Below are positions 50,201 to 60,203 of a DNA stretch of 64,000 nt, piece by piece; position 1 is the first letter of the stretch; each line of letters opens with the position of its first letter. A program made the translations under genes and the position numbers. The DNA is from Pachypanchax playfairii (lineage: Eukaryota; Chordata; Actinopteri; Cyprinodontiformes; Aplocheilidae), in NCBI GenBank assembly GCA_006937955.1, contig SSNP01000001.1, positions 12,623,858 to 12,687,857 on the forward strand, read 5' to 3'. Below the pieces are notes generated by a model, which worked only from the letters and a program-made list of their open reading frames with translations, had not been told where the DNA came from and searched no databases.

Positions 50201-53200
50201 CTTATTGCCTTGCTTTACTTTTCCATGATTAAAGGCTGAATGTGGAGATCAATTTGCTTTACTTGGCACATTTACCTCCAGCTAAACATCTTTGCAGCTT
50301 AAGAGGTTTGTAAAGATCGGTAATTATTCCACAAACAGTAACGCGGTTTGTGCTTATGAAACTATGACTTTTATTGTTGACAAACACAACAAAGAGGACA
50401 TGAAACTATCTGGATGTAAAACTTAAATACACCCTTTTCTCACTTCCTGAAATGCTTGCACCCTTTTTTGCCTTCCATTGCTATAAAATTCATAATAATA
50501 ACTATGTGCTTAGAGTCACAGTTTGCTTGTCCTGATATATGAGTGAAAGAAAATGTGTCAGTGCCCCAGATAATGCACATGTCAGCCTTCAGCTTTTCCC
50601 CAAAAGACCATGGCCTCTCATGTTTTCGATCTTGATCCCAAAGTGCAAAAGTTTCAACTCTTCTTCTCAGTGGTTGAAAGCTTTTTCTGGGATGAAATCC
50701 CCCTCCTAGTTAGCTTTGTCTGTTTTATTAGGACCGTTTGCATGCCACACACAGAACATCCCCCATATTTACTGTCAACATATCAACAACTTTTCAAAGA
50801 TATTATTCACACTTCAAACTGAGATGAAACAGTTTTATTCAAAATGTCAGTGCTGAATAAATTTATCATATCACTTTGTTGTCCTATGACACGTCTCTCA
50901 TTCTGTTCATTTTCTGTTCTGTTCTACTATTCAAAAAATGCTCATAAGAGCCTAAAAAAATAAAATATGAATTCTTATGTCTTTTTAATATACTACAAAT
51001 TTATATGGATGCCATAACAGTTCTGCTCACAGCAGAAGGACTACAGGTTGATTCATTCAAATGTGATAAGCTCTATAAGGTATCATATTGCTTTTATTTC
51101 TATTATTTGTTTTCACACAAAGAAATGAAGACAATCATAGTAACTATAGCCACAGGATTGCCATAATTTCAAATAATTGCAGTTACACTGTGACAGGCCT
51201 ACTTCTGACTTGAAGGCTGACTTTAATCAGCTGGCCCTTTGTCAACCACAAAAAACTCCAGTGGCTGTTTATGTGCTTTCAATTGCAAACATTCTTAAGA
51301 CAGGCCAGATCAGCAGGACTTCTGCTCTTTAAACACAAAATTAACATAATAAAGAAGAATAAAAATGCCGCATTGTAGTAACTGTTTCTGGCTTCTAACT
51401 TTCTGGAGGCTCAGATATAAATGTGGGGAAGTAAAAGCTGCAGTTTCAGTCTGTTTGAAATCCCCACCAATGATGTCATTCTAGAGCTGATATGTTCCAA
51501 AAGGGAACACTAAATCATGCTGCACACAGTAAACAGGTCATGTTTCTACAGGAAATGCATCACACTTTACAGCATGAAACAGCGGAGTTCTGCAGCTGGA
51601 ACTTATATTTTGTGATCAGATCATTTAAAATCTACATCCTATGTTTCTATAACACTGCAACAAATTCATCTGTTTTGTGTACCGAGAAAGTCAGCACAAG
51701 CTGGTGGCGAGCAGCACAGGGCAAAAGGTTGCAATGTGTTTCTAAGTTTAAGCTCAAATCGTGAACTCCTACAGCTCTCTTTACAGCTGCTTAAATATGC
51801 GGATGTGTGTAAGTAGGTGTATGTAGGTGGGTGCATGTGTCAAATGTACTGTGCAAGTGGGTGAACACAACTGGTAACTCAGCAGTGAGTAGGTAACCAG
51901 TAAAGATGGGTTCAAGTCGGAGAACAAAAGCAAATCAAAATCAGTGCCTCTGCATTGAAACAAGCACACAAATCATCAACAACCGAAACATTAAGCGGTA
52001 TAGTGCAATCTTACTTAGTCCAAACCATCGTGACTGCAAGGATTACGTCAGGGGGAAATACTAAGTGTGTGGCAATGACAGACTTTCAAAAACGAGATCC
52101 AGAAACAGAACCTGGAAGTTGAAGCTGATATCTACCATGTGGCTCCCATCACTGGTTCCTGTTCAAGCTGTACAGTACATGAACGGGACCTAGTCCTGCT
52201 TAAAGAATAAAAATATCCTTATTCTTTTCATACTGCTCGCTCTCAGAAATAGAGGTACGAGACAAGGACATTTTTGTACCTATAGGTAAATTGTTTTAAA
52301 ATGTTCCCTTAAAAGTACAATATTGGTCTTTAAAAGACCAGAAATGCCTAATAAGCATAATAAGAAATGCATAATAAGAATTTGTACCCTTCTTGTCGCT
52401 GGGGGTGTACCCTGTAGTCCAGGTCCATTTTTGTACCTTATGAAGTTGTTCCACAAAAACTGTAAAATGATGCCACATTTTGAAGTCTAAAACCAACATT
52501 CTGAAACATAATATTGAAAATGATGGATGAAACTTAATAAAATGGAGATTAACCAGCCTTGGCCAGGGTTGCAGGTGCAGTTGAAATGGTACAAATTTGT
52601 ACTTTATATCAATTTGAACACTCTAAGGGGCATTTCTGGCCTTTTAAAGACCAATATTGTACTTTTAAGGGAACATTTTAAAACAATTTACCTATAGGTA
52701 CAAAAATGTCCTTGTCTCATACCTCTATTTCTGAGAGTGCTGCATATTCAAATTTTCATTTTTCTTATATATTTACCTGTAATCAGTCATGTTATATTCC
52801 TTTACAGTGTACAGGAGAGTGGGCGGGGCTTTTAGAACATGGCAGCACCTGCAAACAGATTATTGTGACTTCACTTTGCTTTAAAATGAAGAAGGTAAAG
52901 ATGGTTGGTCTAACCTTTCTTTCAGCTTACTGTGTGTGGATGTGCATGTGGGTGGGTGGGAAAGCAGTTTAGTTCAGGTTTGTGTCTGCCCCCCTTTATT
53001 CTCACGCTCCTTGTTCATTCACATCCTTCACTTTGTCTCAGTCACCACAGAAAACAGAAGCTCAGTTCCACACAGTGACTTTTAATTCTTGGTTTGGTTT
53101 CGTCTGCTGAAGGGTGAGTGATGTGAGGAGGGTGGGAGTCTCACACTGAACCATCACAGACACAGAACAGAAGAAAATGGCTACACTGCTTCATGTCTGC

Positions 53201-56200
53201 TGATTTGTAGCATTTTGTCATGAGTTGTTCTGCTGCAGGATGAGAACTAGAAGTATCTACAGTACAAACATCATTAGCTATGTTAGCCCAAAGCACGACT
53301 TACTTAATAGTCAATAACAAGTCAGGGAAGTTTAACATGCAGGTGTTTCCCTTCTAAATCTAGAACAATCTTTCTTTATGTTATTTGATTAATTTTATTA
53401 CATTGTCCGCTTTTAATGCAACAATGTTTAGCCTGCATTGATTTCTCCAACAGTGGTACTCGGCTATTGTGGAGTACACAGCAGTAGCTGTTTCATTTTA
53501 CTTCTGTGGGCCAGAGTACCACCCAATCAAGGTCTTGCCAGCACCTGCTCCCTGAACTCCTCTTCTCACTCATCACAATAATGAGTTGGGGGATGGGCCA
53601 AGCAGGTGGTGGCTTATCCATAGTCTAAAGTAAGAAATCAGGACATGCATGAGGTCTTTTTTTTGCTCAGCACACTTTACCTCTCATTAAAGTTAACAGA
53701 GACATGGCGGAAAATAAAGCAATAAGAAGTGTATTTACCAGCACATTATTGTTGTGTCCCCCCACCCCCACCCCCTCCTCAAACTCTCAGTAATTCCTTG
53801 CCATGATTCAGTCCAGTAAATCACATGGAGCTAATATAACAGAGAAGGCCAAATTTGGAACATGCAGTGCTCTCTTTCAATAGGTACTGTAATATTTTTT
53901 CTCCGCAGCGCTTCCTAACAATTCTCTACTCAAAGACAGTCATTACAAAAGAAAATTATGTTCTGGAGAACCTTGTTTTTTCTGTTTGTGTGGTATTATA
54001 GATTTTGCTGCACAAACAGACCAAGGAAATCTGTCCTTTGAAAACATCTGGAAGTTTTTTCAAAGTCATAGCTGGACATAACAAATTAAAATAGCTTATT
54101 TTCTTCCTTTAAAGATAATTTTATGTTTTAAATGTGCACAGAGTAAAGTCTACTACCACACAGGAGTTATATGATTCCATCAGTTAACACTAAGAACATC
54201 TGGACCTAATAAGTAGTGAAATGCTCAGCACCTGTTATTTTCAGCAAACTCAGTCCTCCTCTGAGGCATGAAGGACAAACATCCAGGCTCCGCTTCTAGA
54301 TATGTTATGAGCTCTTTAGTAGTGAGAGTCAGTAGCTACGTTTACATGGGCACATTTAATCGGAATAAACGCCCAATCGTAACAAAAATACGTCATGTAA
54401 ACATGTCAGTCAGAATGTTTTGATCCGATGCAGCCTGATCAGAATGAAATTTACTTCCGATCGAGAGGGGTGGTTTTGTCCGATCTTCATTCAGATAGAC
54501 GTGCATGTATACACCCATTCGGAAAGAAAGGGTGAAAAAAGCCCACTGCGCATGCGTACAACTTCAGCGTGACGTCTTTCTGCTTTCGCAGACCCAAGTA
54601 GAAAACATAGCGGGAGGTAAACAGAAGTGGTCTGCTGGTGCAGTCCTCCTGTCATCCTGCTCTCCTCTCCTGTGGCGGAGGAGCAGTAGTAATATGTATT
54701 CAGCCTCTAGCTTGGTTAATGCGACCAGTAAAAACCCAAACATAAAGGTAATCACCCGCAGAAGGTCCCTATTGGGGAAACGTGAGTCAGCTCGAGCACA
54801 CGAAAGACAACTCGCTGTGCGCATGCTCAACTCATTTAACCTGATCGAGTGCTTGGTGCATGTGTACTCATGGCATGATCAGATCATTTCAGTTAGTGTC
54901 CATGTGAACAGGGATTTGGGAATTTCGATCGACCAAGATTTTAAATAGATTGGGTAAATTTGGCGCATGTAAACGTAGCTACTGAGCTGCACCAACATCT
55001 TTTTCCTGTTGCCAGTTTTGAATGAAAGAATGATTGTGTCGGACGTTTCCCTTTGCGTCACAGGACTTGTCTGCCAGTTTATTTATCCATTTTCAGAGGG
55101 AGGACACAAATCCTGCACATGTTACTCAGACATGTGAGGAATCTTGTGTTCTGGGATGAACTATCACATAATCTAAACTCAGAGGCCGGAAGCTGAAACC
55201 GATAAGGGTGTCATGATATAAAAATTTGGAACTCAGCACAATTCTAAAGACAATACCATTTTTAATTATTACAGGGAGACAAATTATAATTTCATAAATA
55301 TTTTAAAAATCCAATTACCTGTATCAGACTAACTTTTATTACCTCCGCCAAGGTTTTCATCAGGGTTTGTTTGTCTGTTAGCAGGATAACTCAAAAACTT
55401 ATGGATGGATTTTGATGAAATTTTCAGGAAAGGTCAGAAATGACCCAAGGAACAATCGGATTAGATTTTGGGAATGATCTGAATTACTGTCTGAATCCAG
55501 GAATTTTTTTAAGGATACGGACGTAGTACTTTCTACAATATGTCCAAGTGCTGCTTGGCGGAGGTCTGCGCTCTCCAAGTGCTTTTCTGGTTTCCAATTG
55601 TAGTTCTGGTGTTTTAGTAACACTTTACAAAACTTTAAAATAACTTAAAGGTGGTATATGGAATATTTTCATTAAAAGCAATATTTATAACAAAATAATA
55701 CCTCCACTGGGTGTTTAGAGGGTTGTAGAATGAAAATACAGCATTTTCTTTAAAAATTAGATTTTAAGTAAAATATTATAAAAAATTTATATTTAGTGGG
55801 CATGACGTTGGCATTTTGTTAACATCTACCAGCCAATAGCTGGTACTGTGGAGTCTGCAGATCAAGCAGCTCAAAGCACCAGGGACATGTGGTGATTATT
55901 TACTTTATTTGCTTGCCATAGAGGGATTCCTCTGGCGTTTCTCATGTGACGAGCAGGATCTGTGTGGAAACGTTTTTCATTAGCTAGTGAGCTAAGCTAA
56001 CACGGAACTACATGTTGATGAAGTGGAGGAGCTTCGGGCCACTTTTTGGACTGGAAGACACACCACGGAGGATTTTATTGCTTTTTTTTTTACTTTATTG
56101 GATAAGTGAGGCATGCAGGATGAGATGTGGGGAGGAGAGAGGATCTTAAGAGGGGCTGCAGGAAGTTTTGGAGCCACGGTGCAACTATGAACTCTTTGCC

Positions 56201-59200
56201 ACTGACTGAATCGTTGATTGAGCTTGAAACAGGTAGGAGCTGCTTTAATCAGAGTCAGTGTGTGATCAGCGGGGCTGGAGAGCATGATTAGTGAACTGAA
56301 CTCGTGATATTTTATTGTCTTGCTCGGATCGAGGATCAGAGTGGGTTTGGTGAGGAATATTTGGCCTGAGCATCGGAGCGTGCGCACGCGGGGGGGTAAA
56401 CGAACCTGGCACCCAGATGGCTGAAGGTTTTGTGCCGTGTTATTGTGTTTCGAGTTCCATATCCCACCTTTAAAGAAAAAATGGTACCACCAAATAAAAT
56501 CACTTATCAAAATATTTTTACATTTGTCATCTTGGATGCATCATTGATAATGAAACAACTTAGATTTAATTAACGACTAAATTACATAAAGTCTCTTATT
56601 TTAAAGGAAACTGTAACAAGTGACGTGATAATTTATAATTAAAATTGACAGAAAGTTTGTAGTTTGTTATTAATTATTGAATAACAAATTATTTGAATAA
56701 ATATTAATTCAAACTGTTTATTACCATTTTATTCAGAAATGCAGATAATAAGGAAATTGATAAGAATTTGTTGAATTAACTGTTGACTTAACTGGTCAGG
56801 ATGTCAGTCACTTTAATGAGCTGCACACCTGTTTGTTCTGAGTCACATTTTCGCTTAAACTCACTTAAAATTTTTACTGCTGACCATAAACCCAGCGGTT
56901 TTAAAAGGCGTTGCTGCTCACTGTTTGGATGTTTACACATTTATTTTCATTTTAGTCTCAGTTGTCTGGTTAGTTAATGTGATGTTTGGAACATGTGGTT
57001 CGAAAACAAGCCACACCCCTTATACAGAGTTTTTCTGGAGCTCACTGTACTGTCACCTGGCTGTGTCTGGTCTCTCTGCCCCCATCCATAAACAGGAGAT
57101 GGGTCATTCTGCTTCAGAACCTAGACTAATCTGGGCCCGGCTACCCACCAAACTTGGCCCATCCCTGGCTGCCTCCATCCTGAACCATGCGGTCCAATTC
57201 ACCTTCTCTGTCAGCTCGACAGGATTTTGTTAATAGACGGTGGACTTTACAGCTTTCACTTTTTAAAGTGTGTGGCTCAATCAACAAACTAATTTTCTCT
57301 CAGACCACACAGACAGCATAACAGGAAACATCAATGTAATTGGGTTGTTTTACTTTAATAAACTATTAGAGCATTTCACGCTAAGATGGAGTTTTGCTTC
57401 TTTCTAAAAGCAGGTGCAAATGTTCGTGATAAGGTTAGAAAAATAAAGAAACGTTAAATTTAACAGTAGCGGCTCACTGACAACTGAGAGCAGCAACTCC
57501 ATGCAACCACTATGGCTGGTTCCAGTTAGGTCTTAAATCCGGGTCCCTCCATGTAAATGATTAAGACATTGGCTCCCCAGAGTTTCCATAATATTAGTTT
57601 CACATAGTTTGCTGCGACAGACGTGCAGCAAGAGACCCCACGCAGCAGCAGTTGCCTGAAGCCCATCACAGTCAAATGCAGCAGCACCACAAACCTGTTC
57701 CAACACCCGAAACAGAGACATCCAGCTGAACATGAAAAACATCCGTCTCTTCGAGACTAATAAAACCACAGTGACCAACAAACCTTAGCTAAAAACAGCT
57801 AACTGTAGCCGAATCCTTTGCACAGTGTACCGCATATGAGAGGAAGGGGCACGGTGGAGAACAAGACGCAGTCGCTTTAAGCTGTCTGCCGTTTGTACTT
57901 GTTGCTTTCCTCATAAGTAGGGGAAAATCGGAAAAAAAATCGTAAATCGAATTTAAAAAAGTAAAATTTGAGATTTTATTTTTAAGTCATATCGCCCAGC
58001 CCCAACTCAAAGATGAAAATACACATATTTTGTGGGAGACATTAGTGTTGTTTGTAAACAGGCATCTGTTTGGGGCCCCCAACCCACTAGATAGCAAACA
58101 AGAACTTTGTTTTGATAAACTTTAATTTATTGGTTATCAAAACAGATGGCACCAAGGGAAACACTGACTGAAAATGAAAAGGACCTATCCAACCATCAAT
58201 TATTCATTAAAATTATGAGAAACACTGGTTAAAGGGGGGCCCTGGGGAATTTGTGTCGGTCCCCAACGGACCCTTGGATCACCCCTGGTGTAAGAGCAGG
58301 TGGGATTTTCAGCAACAAGCTTCTTGTGCAAAGATTCTGACTCCAGAAAATCCTTACGGCAGCACCAGAAGGTGTAGATGTCCAAATCAGATTTTGTCCT
58401 GATTCAGTGAATAAACTCTGCAGCATTTAAAGGAACATGCTTAGTTTCTAGATGTAGAATTTGTAACATAAATGACTTCTTCAGTCAGTTAAGGTGATAG
58501 TATTCAGATGTTGGTCTTGATATGCACAATAAGGTTTTTCATTGCAGTCTGAAAAGTGACAGCAATATTTATAACTGTAAAACTGAAATGTATGTCATTA
58601 AAGTGCTCATTGTAGTCACAGTTTTCTGACAACAACATAACATATCACCTAAACATTTTGTTTTAGCACACTAATAAAACAGCAGGGGTTGCTGGAAGCA
58701 GGTACGGAGATGATTTCAATAAACAAAAAAAAAAAAGTGCCACATAAAAAAAATATTTAGTTACATTTATGTAACTTTTCAACTCATTTAAGCTAATTCA
58801 ATGAAGTATTTACTTATAGGGGGTTTATTACATCTTCAGTTATTCTGCTATAAAGGTGATCTATTATTTTACTTTAAATTATTATTTACGGGCGATGTAG
58901 TTTAGCGGAAGGGTGATTGCCATTTGTTTGGCTTCAATCCCTGGTGCCAGCAGGCTACATCGAAGTATCCTTGAACAAGATACTGAACCCCGCAACTGAA
59001 CCCCCGTACAAAATGGCTACCCTCTGCTCCTCACTTCAAGGTGAGGACGGGCCAAATGCAGAGCCGAATTTCCCCAAGAAGGATTAATAAAGGAAAATAT
59101 TATCATTATTATTAAAACACTGTCTCCATTATAAATATTGTTTTAGTTTTTTTTAGTTTATTTATTTTAGTCAATATTTTCACACACTTAACTTCAAACC

Positions 59201-60203
59201 GTATGACAAATTGTACCACAACACATAACTCCACAAACTCTAACATTGTTCTTGTAACATGTTGATTTGCTACATTTAAAACTAAAACAAATGCAGCATT
59301 TTGTTAAACTGATGATAGATGTAAAAAGATCTTAACAGTCAGACAGATGAAACTTCACCTGCAGCTCAAACACTTTCAATCAGGTTTCTCTCGTTTAATT
59401 GGCCCAGACACTCATTAAAACAAGAACAAAATGTTGCCACAGCTGATTTATGGCAGGTGAGTTTGGAAGGTTCCACTATGAATCATGAAATCTAACAACT
59501 TGTCAGATTTCCTTGTACAGCGAATCAGAAACTGAATGAACACTTAGCTGCTGCATGTGTTTCTCCAGTAATGAGTCTGGCCTCTGACTTACGCTTTGAT
59601 CAAGGGTTACGTATTTTCCATTAGATCCAACCTCATCAGTTTGCCACAGTAAAAAGTTACAGAAGAGAAATACAAAAGTCTTTCTGATACAACATCGACT
59701 TCAGTTCTCTTCTGATTACTGGAAAGCAGGAAATGTCTGAAAAGGGCTTCACAGCCTTATTAAACACTGAAAAGGTTTCAAAGATTAAAAGAAATAAATT
59801 ACCTTAAGAGTTAAATTAATTACCTGACAGCTGGAACATCTACCTCCATGTTTACTTTCTCCGGGGCAAAAGAATGATTCATTTCACAGTTTTTGTTGCT
59901 GATATATGAATAAAACTGACAACAATTATTCCTGGGAGCCTAATGAAGAGAAAATATCAAATGTCGTCTTCCATCAAGACTTCACTTCTCTGGCTGATTA
60001 GTTAAATGTATATAGGCTATTGTGATTGTCAATTTGAATTACTGAGTGTTCCGTCTTACCGGGGTAGAAGTCCTTGGATTTGGACAGCTTAATGGTGGCA
60101 CCCGTCTCTTTCTGAAGTTGTACGATGGTCTGGCCACCCTTGCCAATTATAGAGCCGGCTGCATAGCTGGGGATCAGCACCTTCAGGAAGTACTCTCCCT
60201 CCT
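47245..60203 (-). CDS. nova2: NOVA2, KH-domain neuronal splicing regulator (5' end outside window)
   Basis: Three coding exons are present: 60203-60060, 49210-49044 and 48264-47245 (stop TAA), GT-AG and in phase. They encode KH1 (IIGKGGQTIVQLQKETGATI, split by an intron after DFYPG), the linker to DRIKQ, KH2 (LIIGKGGATVKAVMEQSG), an Ala-rich middle region, and KH3 ([20 protein letters not shown]) ending in NPQKVG. All three GxxG RNA-contact loops (GKGG) are intact. NOVA proteins bind YCAY clusters in pre-mRNA and control alternative splicing in neurons. Assignment to NOVA2 over NOVA1 rests on GEYFLKV, the direct AKLIVPN junction, FSGNDLLAI and AASGVLAAVAA. The N-terminal exon was not found before 64000. 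The second visible intron spans about 10.8 kb. Confidence 0.94.
49211..52239. other. nova2 intron, left part
   Basis: AT-rich intronic sequence. A repeat scrap ('ttgggtgagaggcagggcacgccctgtc') occurs near 49985. No other exon was found. Confidence 0.5.
52240..52738. mobile_element. MITE with about 109-bp terminal inverted repeats
   Basis: The left arm (52240-52348, from ctctcagaaatagaggta) matches the reverse complement of the right arm (52630-52738) with two mismatches. The interior is about 280 bases, without coding potential. A target duplication is not obvious. Near-identity of the arms suggests recent activity or gene conversion. It lies in the large nova2 intron. Confidence 0.85.
52739..54329. 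other. nova2 intron, middle part
   Basis: No exon or RNA gene seen. A C-rich tract (cccccaccccca) lies near 53758-53777. Confidence 0.4.
54330..54984. mobile_element. DNA transposon-like element with TIRs
   Basis: CAGTAGCTACGTTTACATG at 54330-54348 is mirrored at 54966-54984. Elements with 'gtttacatg' ends are common in teleosts. The interior has a CpG-rich part with a TGACGT motif. The open frames inside resemble no known protein. Confidence 0.75.
55340..55600. repeat. 'CCTCCGCCAAGG' widespread repeat
   Basis: It starts ACCTCCGCCAAGG and ends CTTGGCGGAGGT, with 'aactcaaaaacttatggatggattttgatgaaattttcagg' inside. This repeat is abundant in many fish and invertebrates; its mobilising system is unclear to me. 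Confidence 0.7.
55645..56473. mobile_element. MITE with TTAA target duplication
   Basis: TTAA at 55645-55648 and 56470-56473 flanks inverted ends AGGTGGTATATGGAA and AGGTGGGATATGGAA (right end reverse-complemented). It has the same insertion signature as the element at 566-1016 but different TIRs. No transposase is present. Confidence 0.78.
56474..58888. other. nova2 intron, right part
   Basis: No coding exon is supported. A repeat-end-like string 'tatcgcccagccccaac' with preceding A/T-rich sequence (57900-58010) looks like the terminus of a known teleost hAT-type repeat. Confidence 0.4.
58889..59117 (+). mobile_element. tRNA-derived SINE
   Basis: An A-box-like segment (tagtttagcggaaggg, near 58898) and a B-box-like segment (ggcttcaatcc, 58930-58940) form a tRNA-like head. 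'cttgaacaagatactgaacccc' is a typical fish SINE body. The tail 'aatttccccaagaaggattaataaagg' resembles the LINE ends at 3421 and 29535, as expected for LINE-mobilised SINEs. Confidence 0.8.
59118..60059. other. nova2 intron next to the KH1 exon
   Basis: AT-rich intronic sequence without recognised features. Confidence 0.4.

Noticed and set aside
54505..54948. A 147-codon plus-strand frame
   Set aside because: It lies wholly inside a TIR-bounded element, begins at a poor context and resembles no known protein.
55992..56510. A 172-codon minus-strand frame
   Set aside because: It overlaps the TTAA element and its right border; composition and lack of any motif indicate chance.
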